DNA of 64,000 nucleotides from the NCBI RefSeq assembly GCF_003073045.1, contig NC_037599.1:682001-746000 (forward strand), read 5' to 3'. Numbering within the stretch: the stretch's first letter is position 1; every line of letters starts with the position of its first letter. Of this stretch, positions 1-35,650 are shown one piece after another. Below the pieces are notes generated by a model. It saw nothing but the letters and a program-made list of their open reading frames with translations. It made no database searches and was not told where the DNA came from. Both the position numbers and the translations under genes were made by a program. This stretch comes from Pomacea canaliculata (taxonomy: Eukaryota; Mollusca; Gastropoda; Architaenioglossa; Ampullariidae).

Positions 1-163
1 ACGTGGCTTTGACTAATGGTGGACATGCTGACTTCAGCAACGACACCTGGTGACGAGAAGAGCGATGGTCCCGTCAATAAAGTGAGAGCACATGTACATC
101 AAACTCACATATTTCCTGGCCACATCATCGCAAAGATGACGATTGGTCGAATTGATCGTTGAC

Positions 164-316
164 TGACGTCAGCTGTCACAGACTGCATGCACTGACAGCT
201 GCTATAGTGTATGTAATGACGGCAGCTGTCACAGACTGCATGCACTGACAGCTGTTATAGTGTATGTAGTGACGGCAGCTGTCACACACTGCATGCACTG
301 ACAGCTGTCACACGTT
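164..316. repeat. 53-bp tandem repeat, about 2.8 copies
   Basis: Three successive units begin with GACGKCAGCTGTCACA and contain GCATGCACTGACAGCTG. They differ by only a few substitutions, and the third is truncated. Each unit carries CAGCTG E-box cores twice, and the first has a CRE-like TGACGTCA at 164-171. The array lies about 0.9 kb upstream of the first gene. A regulatory role is possible but is only inferred. Confidence 0.85.
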
Positions 317-442
317 TATACTGGCAGGTGACGTAAGGCCTGCCATTGTCACTGGCAACCGGACTAGCTGTAAGTCAGGCATGAAGCAGGCAATTCAGGA
401 GTGAGATAGAAAGCTTTGTTGTTGTTAGAATATAGATGTATT

Positions 443-855
443 GTGTGACATATTAGTGACACAGTAACGACATAATAATGTGAATGTATCATGTGACATA
501 TTAGTGACACAGTAACGACATAATAATGTGAATGTATCATGTGACATATTAGTGACACAGTAACGACATAATAATGTGAATGTATCATGTGACATATTAG
601 TGACACAGTAACGACATAATAATGTGAATGTATCATGTGACATATTAACGACCTAATAATGTGAATGTATCATGTGACATACTAGTGACACAGTAACGAC
701 CTAATAATGTGAGTGTATCATGTGACATATTAGTGATACAGTAACGACATAATAATATAAATGTGTGACATATTAGTGACACAGTAACGACCTAATAATA
801 TAAATGTATCGTGTGACATATTAGTGACACAGTAACGACCTAATAATAATTATAA
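443..855. repeat. 48-bp minisatellite, about nine copies
   Basis: Units of 48 bp contain GTGACATATTAGTGACACAG followed by TAACGAC(A/C)TAATAATGTG. The first four copies are nearly identical; later ones are shortened (near 637-673) or diverged. Because 48 is a multiple of three, the array makes long open frames with a 16-residue period on the - strand. These are a by-product of the repeat length and not genes. The array ends about 390 bp before the first recognisable start codon. Confidence 0.9.
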
Positions 856-1238
856 ATCCTCAGTGTGTACTCTACGCTGTCGTGTTCTGATATTTTCTGT
901 CCTGGCGGTGGTCCACTGTAGACGACGACCCCGAGCTTGTCGGCAGTCAGGTCCCATCAGCCCTCTGTCACAACGTCACCACGTGCTGTCTGGTCAAAGG
1001 GCAACAGGAGCGTGTCCAACCTGCCCTGGGCTTCGTGACGCTTCTTGACTTTTGAAAAAGTGCGATTCCGTGCGGTCACGAGCTTTACCTGGGCCCCGTG
1101 ACGTACTTGGTGACGTGGCACTCACGGTGCGCCCCCTGCCCTTGGACTCCATGCCCCTTGTTGTGCAGGAGAAGATGCTGTAGGATCAGGAAGCTGCGCC
1201 ATCTTGCGTTACCTGCCATAACCGGCTGCTGCACTAAA

Positions 1239-2754
1239 ATGACGTCATCCTCTGACGCGTACTACCGCGAGCGACGCCTAAATGACGTCAGAAGGGGCGT
1301 GGCGTTTCTACGTCATACAGACGACCTCGCGCGGCGCCAGTGGCGTCACTACGGCGCCGTGCCGCCCATCACAACTCACGTGATCAGAGACCTGGGCGTG
1401 ACACCGCCATCAGACGCCACGCGCCGACACACAGCCGCCGAGGTCGTGGAGACAGCAGCTCGTGACTGGGAACGGCAGCCAGACCCAGCAGATGGCGAAG
1501 CAAGGAGAGACTTGCGCTGGGAGGGCGGAGTCAAGACCCCTTCATCCCAGAACCCTGACACGTTGGCCGTTGAAACAAGTACAAGACCAGGCCTTCAGCC
1601 ATTGGCGAGGAACCTCCACAACATGGAAACGCGTGACGGGTCTCCACAGTCAAAACTTGCAGCCATTTCCAACATGTCTGGGCCTTCCGGAAACCACACG
1701 AAAACTTTGTCATCATCATCGACCTGCTCCTTTTCTTCCCCAGACACGACAGCAACAGCAGACGACAACCACGTGCTCCTTTGTCAGGAAGCCAAGCACC
1801 CGGGGTGCGGCCCGTACAACACGTGGGGTGGGCGAGAGTGGGAGCTGGAGGCCAAGCTGGTGCCCGACCTGCAGCCCCAGCACCACGGCCCCAAGCGTTA
1901 CGTGCCCATGAGCCGCGTGGCCAGGGGCAGGGGCCGCAGACAGCTGAGGACTGTCACCGACTTCCGGTCCGGTAACGGCAAGGTGCAGGTCATCAGGCCA
2001 CCAGAAGCAAGTCTGGAGAGGGAGGTCAGTTTATGTCGCTCTGCACATTCAGTACAGGTACACCGCAGGGTGGGGGGGGGGAGGTTGTATCCTGGCAGGG
2101 AGGGAGGATTGGGGGCGAGTGAAAGGAGGTTGAGATTTTAAGTGAGATGGTTCTTTCCAACGGTGACAATTTAATAACCTAGGAGCAATGTGAGTAAATT
2201 TCACAGACCTGTAACCTGGGTGACAGCGCAACCTTTATCTGCAGTATTGGCAAGCAACAGATTGATGCCTTTATTTATTTATTTAGAAAACCCTCTCACC
2301 TGAAGAAGAGTTCGACCTCGAGTTTCTCAGGCGCGAGAAAACATTCGCCATGCTGAAGCGGATCGACCGACTCCTGGAGCCTAACAGGGCCTACTTCACC
2401 TCTGACCTCACCTCCTCCCAGTGTGAGACCTCCGCCACCACCCCGAGCACTCCTTTCACGGCTGTCCCACCCAGCCCTCACATCGACACCCAGCCGCAAA
2501 ATACTCATCCGGATCTCGGGCAAGTGCTGCCCCCTGTTTCCCTCAGGAAGACGGCAAGTCAGCTGACCTGTAGGAGGGACAGGGGAGGTAATCGCTGTAG
2601 ACAGGGTTGTCCTGCAAGGTCTGGTGCTGACCCTGTGCTGGGGCGGCGGGGCAACTCCTCGGACACTCTGGCTTCAGTCCTGGAGAAACTCAACAGGAAG
2701 GGACTGGACCCCTGCCAGAAATGTCAACAGTGGATAACTAGGAGCTTCCTGTGA
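1239..2754 (+). CDS. Unrecognised two-exon protein gene
   Basis: Two coding exons, 1239-2024 and 2287-2754, join in phase 0 across an intron with donor GAG|GTCAGT and acceptor TTTATTTAG|AAAACC. This gives about 417 residues ending at TGA 2752-2754. The start at 1239 (MTSSSDAYYRERR) is the first ATG that opens a charged, protein-like stretch. The frame stays open upstream to an ATG at 1098, but that part is Cys/Pro-rich and less convincing. The N-terminal 260 residues are Arg-, Ser- and Thr-rich. Exon 2 begins with an acidic/basic segment (SPEEEFDLEFLRREKTFAML) that looks helical, followed by a Ser/Thr/Pro-rich tail. I see no signal peptide, membrane segment or known domain. Exon 1 is CpG-rich, unlike the rest of the window. 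The gene is convergent with the kinesin gene. I assign no function. Confidence 0.6.
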
Positions 2755-2784
2755 CGTCAGCCACAACTGTGTGAGATAAACTAA

Positions 2785-3295
2785 CAGCTGTCTGTACAAT
2801 CTCTGGTGATTACCACCTAGCAGCTGTCTGTACAATCTCTGGTGATTACCACCTAGCAGCTGTCTGTACAATCTCTGGTGATTCCACCTAACAGCTGTCT
2901 GTACAATCTCTGGTGATTCCACCTAACAGCTGTCTGTACAATCTCTGGTGATTCCACCTAACAGCTGTCTGTACAATCTCTGGTGATTCCACCTAACAGC
3001 TGTCTGTACAATCTCTGGTGATTCCACCTAACAGCTGTCTGTACAATCTCTGGTGATTCACCTAACAGCTGTCTGTACAATCTCTGGTGATTCCACCTAA
3101 CAGCTGTCTGTACAATCTCTGGTGATTCCACCTAACAGCTGTCTGTACAATCTCTGGTGATTCCACCTAGCAGCTGTCTGTGTCTGTACAATCTCTGGTG
3201 AATAACAAACAACAGCTGTCTGTGTGTTTGTATAATCTCTAGTGATTACCACCTAACAGCTGTGACGGATACAATCTCTGGTGATCACCACCTAG
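2785..3295. repeat. 35-bp minisatellite in the 3' flank of the first gene
   Basis: About 14 copies of a unit of the form CAGCTGTCTGTACAATCTCT + GGTGATTCCACCTAA follow the stop codon by some 30 bp, so they probably lie in the 3' UTR. The central copies are identical; the outer ones vary (TTACCACCTAG, extra TGTG). There are no unique spacers, so it is not a CRISPR array. The CAGCTGTC core is shared with the 164-316 array on the other side of the gene. Confidence 0.9.
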
Positions 3296-3558
3296 CATCA
3301 CGATAACCACACACCTGCACACTGCTGTCAAGTGACAAGACCAAAGCGTACTGACAAACATTTATTACACGTCAGAAAACATGACATCTCAGCGCTCAGA
3401 GCACACACCGTCTCTCTCTCACTACAAAGACTAGGCATGCAGACCAACGCTGTCAGTACAGGTGAATTCACAAACGACTCACAAAGTTATTACTTCACCT
3501 ACCTTTAGCTGTGCTATTGGAGACCTTGTGAATATTGTTGAAACTTAAGACTGAAGCA

Positions 3559-3677
3559 AATAAAGCCTTAGCTTGGACCATTGTCAGCATATTAAAAGTT
3601 TAAAAAAAGCTTCATCAAATCAAACTAACCAAACTCCACTGACACCTCTACTGTTAAGCTCTCGTGTTCTCAATAAA
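3559..3677 (+). terminator. Candidate poly(A) signals of the first gene
   Basis: AATAAA occurs on the + strand at 3559-3564 and again at 3672-3677, about 0.8-0.9 kb after the stop codon and just past the minisatellite. Either could end the transcript. An opposite-strand AATAAA (TTTATT at 3359-3364) could serve transcripts coming from the right. These are motif matches only. Confidence 0.35.
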
Positions 3678-4639
3678 AACCCACAGCAACACAAATAACC
3701 TGAATTTAGTTTCTCTCGTCACTGAACTGCTGTACACACCTGATCTTTCTACACTTTGCTCACACTGCTGTTATTAAGACAAACCTTCCTACTACCTGTT
3801 AGTGCCTACACCCTGCTGTAATCAGGTATGACCTGATCCGTCTGATGTTAATGCCCACACGTGGCTGAATCACTCCACTCCTTGGCACAAAGGACAACGA
3901 ACGTGAGTAAATTATCTTAACAAAATAATTTCAAAAAAATTACAATAACTTTTACACTCCTGGCAGACAAGACATGATTACACGATAAAGAATCAATATT
4001 CTTGGAACTTTACAGCAGCCTCCAACAGCTTGCAATGTTTCAGCCCACAGAACTGGGAGATCAGCGTTTTCCCCTCCCAACCAACAACTGCCTGTATCTG
4101 TGCCGTCCGTGAGATCACCGTCGTGTACATGAAGTCACAAAAAGTAAAGATCAATATTTTGTTGTTTACTGGCATGGTATGTAAACCAGAGACACATTGG
4201 TTGGTATATTATTCCAACTTAGCAACTGAGTTGATATCACAGCAAGCTTGGTCGCCCTTGTAAATAGGTGCACATCAAGATGGAGGCAAGAATTGAACCC
4301 ACAATCCCGTCCTCATTGTCTTGGTGACAAAAGCTTTCACACTGCACCTACAGACTGCAAAATCCAAAAGGCAGTGATGTCAGGTTACACTCTAATTCCC
4401 TCTACAGTTCCCTGAATGAACAGACACACACAGAATAAAATTGTGTACAGGGAGGCAGCTGCATTCAATATTCTCTTCCCATAGGAAAAAATCCAAATAT
4501 TTTATCCATCAGAGAAAGGCCTTTAGTGCTCTGTGCCAAAGTATCTGGGAACAGACTGGATGCTGCTCCAGCTCCTGTAAAGGCCACACCAACCCAACAA
4601 TGTTATGTGGAGCATGATGACTACACTTGGGGAGACACC

Positions 4640-4860
4640 AGGAACTACTTATCTCAACTGTCGAGTAGTGCAAACTAGTCTGGCTCGGCCACGTGATCTG
4701 GCACTACCCTAATCCTTCAAGAGAACCCAGGAGAGAGAAGGGGCTTCAGAAGCAGTGACTTGCAAACATGAAGGAATGACCAGAACCTGCCCTTACCACT
4801 CGAGACAGGCCTGAATGGCAAACCTTGTACGCCACTACATCCACTTGTTCCCATTGACAG
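4640..4860 (+). mobile_element. Decayed LINE tail fragment
   Basis: Translation in broken frames gives RTQERxGxxKQ, then a lysine/glutamate stretch, then TRDRPEWQTL. This resembles the C-terminal end of LINE reverse-transcriptase ORFs (pattern RTQGRR...W...DR..WR). Several stops and frameshifts interrupt it. Family assignment is tentative. Confidence 0.4.
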
Positions 4861-6399
4861 CCAGAACCTGTGGACAGCTGGTAGCAGTAAGGGATGAATA
4901 TATGATGAATGAGAGCCAGTGACTGTACGACCTGCACAGCCACTAGCAAGCCACCCAACTGCTTTGCTACTATGTACAATGTCCTAGCAACTCAGCATCA
5001 TCCTGTCTGCACTGATAAAACCTTTTTCAGACTAGCTATGGCTACAGAACTACTGTGTGCAAAATCATTGCTGGAGCATGTATCTCGGCTAATTTTCTGA
5101 TACTTTGTATAGAAAGTGCCTCAATAGAAAAAAAAAAAAATGTTCCAATTCTATTTCAGGCAGGAAGTTACTGAAGTAGCAAACCCCAGCTTATGACAAC
5201 ATCCTGAAAATGGACACGTTCTTTTAAACAAAACATTTTATTAGAAAAGGAATGCAACTTGTCAATGTGGATTTTCATTCTTTGCTGGTAAGATGCATTT
5301 TCATGAGCTCTTTAATTCTAGTAAATGCAGTTCTGCTTTTGAAAGTCCTCCACTGTCACAAATGCAAATGCGCGATCTCAGGATTCACATAACACCCAAC
5401 ACCCACCCACTGTACACCCACCCCCTCCCCGGTTAGTCTCTCTTACACACACATTCCAATATGTTTAAAACTCCAGAACGGTGTAAACATGTTTGGAAAA
5501 ACCCTACTACAGCAATACATTTGAAATGTTGCTATGCATCCTCTGGAAACAGCAGCTCAGCACACACAGTTCAGAACTGTTTAGCAGTAGTTATTGTAAA
5601 AGACAAGCAGGTGTTGAGCAGGACAAGCGTTTGTATCAATGACAACCCATTGCTGGGGAAATGAGAACTCAACCTGAGACGGTAGTCGTCAGATCAAGTA
5701 CAGGCATAGACGGTATTCTTACTGGGTCTTCCCCTATCAGTTAAAGAAGTTTGTATCAAAGGCCTGAAGAGTTTCTTTCAAGTCACAATTTTAAGCAGCC
5801 CACCTTTTTCTGAAAATGAATCGCCTCTCACTTTCATCCATTTTTTTTTTTTGTTATAATTTTCCCCAGATTCACATTTCATCAATTTTGGTTGTAACGG
5901 ATCTCATTGTAAACAAAAGACAGCAGCCGCTAGCCCCAACACTTAGCACACCAGCACCAGTCACTGAAAATGTTGTCTTCTTCTGTCCCCATTACTACAT
6001 TCTAGTTACGCTGATGCAGAATTCTGATTTAAGCATAAATATCTGAAGTTTATTCTTTAAACCACAGACTTACACAGGTGCACCTCCCACCCCAACACTC
6101 CCATCTGGCAAGGAAACATTAATAGAAAGGTTCATAATGCCCTTCACTGACTTTCATTGGTTCTGTTTATGTATGTAAAACTTTTACAAATGCTTTGCAG
6201 GCAATGATTTTGTTGACCAATCATACAAAAAGAATTTACTGCCAACAATGTGAGGGTGTTAGCCGGGTATTTTTAAAAAAAAACTTGACAAAGCTAGATA
6301 ACTAGCCAAAATAACCCAGTAATCTGCGCTGGTACAACCTTTAAAGAAAAACTGACAAAATATTCAACTAAATCACACTTACTGACAATCGATGAAGAA

Positions 6400-6540
6400 G
6401 GGAATTAGTGTTTTACAACGTGCCAGCAACTAGGACTACATCACAGCAAGGCAGACAGCCCTGTAAACAGATCTCACATGCAGAGAAAGAACAGGGTGCC
6501 TGAGACGAGAACAGAACCCAACACAGCCAACCCGACAGTT
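6400..6540. mobile_element. tRNA-derived SINE copy
   Basis: It shares the block GTGCCAGCAACT..GGCTA..., CAGCCCTGTAAACAGAT and GCAGAGAAAGAACAG.GTGCC with copies near 13.8, 21.2 and 44.2 kb. It ends with a degraded ACCCAACACAGCCAACC segment where other copies keep the promoter-like head. It lies between genes. Confidence 0.7.
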
Positions 6541-6780
6541 GCTGAATGAAACAAATCAGATCCAAGAGATTCTGGCCAAACTGATTGTCTACTTGCTTGT
6601 TTCTGCTGATTACAATACAGCAGTGGGTTGCAGATGTGTCCTGGTAAAAGCGATCTGGCTTCAGGTCAACAGATTTGGGAAATTGATGCAAGATTTTGAT
6701 GGTCAAAGTCCCATCCTTAAAGGACCTTCTTAACAGGCAAATAAAGTTAAACATTTGACCATATTTGATAGTCACAGGAT

Positions 6781-6880
6781 TATAAAAAAAAAAACAACAA
6801 AAAAACAAACAAAAAAAAAAAAACAACAAACAAACAAAAACCCCACAAACAAAAAAAAAAACAAAAAAACAAAAAACAAA
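6781..6880. repeat. A-rich low-complexity tract
   Basis: A run of A with interspersed C (AAACAAACAAAAA...) forms artificial Lys/Asn/Thr frames on + and Phe/Cys/Val frames on -. No coding support. Confidence 0.9.
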
Positions 6881-9329
6881 CCAGTTTGTGTCTTTAGAAC
6901 TTTGGTCTACACTCTTTTCCAAAACCTTGGACAAACCATCTAAATGAATGGGTTTAACAATGTCAAGATCACAACCTCCTAAGAAATTTCATTGTTCAAT
7001 ATTGTTGTTGATCCTGACGGTCAACTCTGACAACCTAGATTTTGGAATACAGATCTAGTTAAAATATAAACAAATGTAAATACTAGCTGATGACAGATGA
7101 CAATGCTTGATTTATAGCTATATATAATGTGCACTGTAAGACAGTTTCCTGGACAAGGTGCCTTGATTAAAATGCTTCCCCGGGCTTTGTTTCTACAGAC
7201 ACAACATACACACTTTACAATAAACTATTAAAACCAAGGAACTTTGGAACTAGAGTGATTCAATGTCAGTTAAGAAGGTCCTGAGAACAGTAAACTTAGT
7301 GGTTCACAATGTCTACACAGGTCATATGAAAGGCAAAGTCTAAACTTCTTCCTTTCTTTACCTTTCCTAAGTGTTGGGCAAACCCAGGAAACTCCCAGTC
7401 ACTGCCTGAGCATGCCTTCTGCTCTGATTATGTAATCTGCTAAATGACTAAAGACTATACATGCCTCAAACAGGACCTTCACACACACATACAAAACTGG
7501 TTTAACCTCTAAACATTAAAATACTGACACCCGGTGACAAGATAGCCGTCTGCAGAACAAATGCAAAAATTACAGAATTTAACAAGATGTTCATTCCAGA
7601 CTGTATGGGCTGCTTGCACAACACTTAATCGATTCCACAGTGAAATAGCCACAACTTTGTTCATTCTTAGTACTGAATTACCAAGATGACCATCAACTGC
7701 TCCAGTGCATGCATAATACTGTCCTGAGTGATTTACATCATGCACATGCATGCAAACAACCTGCCTCAATCTGCATAACAACTTGTGCAGCAAGTACAAT
7801 CCTTTCTGCCGAAACTGCATCATTGTCACTCAAACATCACCTCTGAAAATCTTATCCTTCACCCAGCATTCTGCCACAGACTCCTCACTTCCACAGATGT
7901 TTAGCTTTCATCTTATAGCACGCTTTTAGTATAAACAGCCCGTTATCTTAGCCCTAGCTTGGAAATTGACGTACAGCAGACAAATTAATAAAATGAAAGT
8001 TTTGTTTCTAGACAAATGGACAGTTGACTCTAATCATACTCGGCTAAATAGGAAGCCTTCAGGTTGAAAATGCAAAGCAAATGTAACAAAAACAGCACAC
8101 AGGGCAAAAATATCACAGATTGCACTGTACATCATAAAATCTGCAACAGCAATGCTGACAGCGAGCTGGTCACTGATGGCCTAGTATCACCAACAGCTTG
8201 GGCCCTATACGGAGGCTTTGTTGTTTTCTAGCTTACTTTGCAGCAATGTAACTATCCCCAAGATTTCTTTTCAATATCTTTTTACTACAGTTTACAACTT
8301 TCACAACATCACAATTTTTTGGTTCACAATGCACTAACACTTGAGCTTGAAGTTTTCCTTCAAATGCATAGAATGGTGTTCATTGGACCTGGAATGGAGT
8401 TGCCAATGATCTCTCTGGGTGAGAGTCAGCTAACAACAGCATGCATTTATTGTCACCTACACCTTGCACAATCCTCAGTGTCGGGTATCGAGGCTTGTTG
8501 CTATTTTCCAGTAATTTACTAGATTTTGTCCGACAACAGAATTTAAATCACATGGAGTGTATTGTCCTCAATGCAAACTTTTAGTCACTAAAAAATAATG
8601 CTTTGTACTGGTTCATATGCATATCCAACAAGTGAAAAATCCTGCTTCATTATATAACATGGCAATTGATGTGAGATACTAATTCAAAAAAAAAGTCCGA
8701 CACCAATGACAGTCTTCATCTTCTATGTGTCTTATTCCCTAGTAATTTTGCTTTGACATAGAGAGCAATGAAAAAAAAAAAAACCTGTTGAAAGAAAAAC
8801 ACAAAAGGAGAACATGGGAAGGCAGAACATGATGTTACTATCTCAAATGCATAAACTTGTATGCTTCTTCTCCAAAAAATGTCACATGCAGGCTGAACTG
8901 CCAAACATTAAAAAGTTCAGTACAAGCAGCAGCCAGCCATTAATAGCCTGACATGCAACCGTGCCTATTGAGGTGCTCAGACCTGGACTGCGTTATACAT
9001 GGCACTAAAGAATTTCTTTTAAGTCTGATAATTTCATTCAGTTAACAAAAGGTGGTAATGGTCAACATCTGCTGAAGCAAGCCAGTAAAGCAGGTAGGGG
9101 GAGAAGCAGTGCCAACTGTCTTTTATCTAAAGTTTCACTCTTCAGGCTGTCTTTCTCTGCCATCTTTAACTTCTTTACCTAAGTGAGATCAGCAATCTAC
9201 AAAAGCAATAGCCTTCTGGCTGTACTCTAAGGGAATGACTGCTGGAAAATATCAGCAGAATCAGGCCAAAACTGATGTCCCAGAAAAATCAAAACATAAT
9301 CACTAACAAGGAAATCCTCAGAGATGGAT

Positions 9330-9590
9330 AGGCAAGAAAATTCTCATAAAATCCAGCTGCACAAGTATGGCAACCATAATCCAAAGGCAAAGATGGAGAT
9401 GGCTAGGATATCTGAGCAGAATGAAAACAGATCCACCACCCAAAATAGCTCTTCATTGGACAGCTGATGGTAACAGAAGATGTGGCCGATCAAAAGAAAC
9501 TTGGCGAAGATCCATGGGGACAGAACTGAAGGAGCAGAAACTGCCATGATAAAACTCAATAAATGGGCATAAATGGAGGACACTAGTGGA
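9330..9590 (+). mobile_element. RTE-like LINE C-terminal fragment
   Basis: An open stretch from about 9367 to 9549 reads RWRWLGYLSRM..., KIALHWTADGNRR, and CGRSKETWRR. This is the conserved tail of RTE-clade and related reverse-transcriptase proteins (WLGH..R......AL.W...GKR..GRP..TWRR). Only the last ~60 residues remain, which is typical of 5'-truncated copies. Confidence 0.75.
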
Positions 9591-9740
9591 TGTTTTACCT
9601 ACAAGGACTAAACATGCTGCTGACAGCCACACACGGAGGATGCTAGTGGATGTTTTACACAGGATGAAGGCTAAATATGCTGCTGACAACCACAAATGAA
9701 GGACGCTAGTGGATGTTTTATGTACAATGAGGAGGATTAA
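9577..9740. repeat. Short tandem array after the LINE tail
   Basis: Three imperfect units of about 60-70 bp each contain GAGGAYRCTAGTGGATGTTTTA followed by a variable segment ending near AAACATGCTGCTGACA. The array directly follows the LINE fragment and is probably its 3' tail amplified. Confidence 0.7.
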
Positions 9741-10637
9741 GCATGTTCAACTGAACTAAGATCTGATGTGACCAAAAGTTTGATGGCTAAAGTCAAACTG
9801 CAGTTTTACTGGCTTTTGGGGCAATTAACTGCCAATCAAATTACAAACATTACAAAATCAATTTTGTATTTCTAACAGAACAATCATGCACACAGTCTAT
9901 GCAAACAATTCTTACACCAAGCTGAAGCCAAAACAATACAGTCAACACTTTGTGCTCTATATTTGTTGTTGCACATACACATCACATTAATCACAGATGC
10001 CAACATACACAGCATCCAGTGTTCAGTGTTGGTCAATGGCGAAGTCTATCTTGAAGCATTTAGTAATTGTTACTATGTTCAGTTTTGTTCACTTTTTACT
10101 TTAAATATCCTAGTCTTCACAAAACGGAGGAAAAAATCATGGCAATACAAATGATGCTTAGCAAAAGCTTTGAAGCATACCAGTTAAAGCAATTGTCTCC
10201 CATAAGAAGTCCTGCCTGAGCTGATCCCTACACAATATACCAGTGTGATTGTGTGTGGCATCATTCCTCTGTTCACCTTGCGGCCCAAGAAAGCAAGCAT
10301 GCATAATGATTGTGAATACAGTCCACCTTGCAATCTGCCATTAGTGCAAGGTGACAGCATGAGATTCAGAGTGGCAAACCAGCTCAACAAACACAACAAA
10401 TGTGTATACAACCACCTAGCCTTCCTCTGGCATGAATCTTCACCTGGGTTAATTATTTTGAAGCAGCAGCAATAGCATGAATGAGTTTCTCTGATGGGAT
10501 GACTTTTTCCCCCCTCTTCCAGTAATTAAAACCCCAAAGCTTTTTTTTATGCTAAATGAGAAATCCACTGATGGAAGAGAAGGCAATTGCTTGGAGCTGC
10601 TGCAGCTAACAGTACACTCAGTCTACACACTTCTGCT

Positions 10638-35388
<24,751 letters not shown>

Positions 35389-35650
35389 TTTCCCACTAAA
35401 CTGCAGCCTGCAAAGACAGGTCTAGGATCGCATTGTTGCCTGAAGTTGTGAGAGTCGGACGGACATACTGTTCCGTTGCGTCTTCCAAGTGGTTGTCTGC
35501 GCATGCCAGCCTTCAAATCGCTGCGCATGTCCACAGCAGTGGTTACTACTCCACACGCGACGCTCGGTTCGCCTCAAGCTCTGTAGCAGACGACACGTTT
35601 GGACATGCTGAAGTTTGTTGACTTGCACCATTTGTTTAGTACGGCAAATG
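35389..35650 (-). promoter_or_regulatory. Kinesin-13 5' UTR/promoter with NRF1-like motifs
   Basis: The segment upstream of the start codon holds two CTGCGCATG motifs (35498-35506 and 35521-35529), which match half-sites of NRF1 (TGCGCATGCGCA). No TATA box is evident. The CTH duplication unit begins right at its outer edge. Assignment as promoter is inferred from position. Confidence 0.4.

Larger units (their letters stand above)
3678..10637. other. Gene-free stretch between convergent genes
   Basis: I find no exon set that joins in frame here. It may contain a long 3' UTR of the kinesin gene, whose stop codon is at 10,638, but no poly(A) site can be fixed. It holds LINE tail fragments (4640-4860, 9330-9590), a SINE (6400-6540), a short tandem array (9577-9740) and an A-rich tract at 6781-6880. 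The open frames in the stretch are short and lack family signatures. Confidence 0.6.

Noticed and set aside
364-643. Long - strand frames with a 16-residue repeat
   Set aside because: They are a direct result of a 48-bp (16-codon) minisatellite with no start context, splice sites or similarity.
2785-3295. Regular 35-bp repeats resembling a CRISPR array
   Set aside because: Copies are directly adjacent with no unique spacers, and the genome is animal.
6413-6934. 173-residue - strand frame rich in Phe, Cys and Val
   Set aside because: The Phe-rich half is the complement of an A-rich tract and the other half is SINE sequence.
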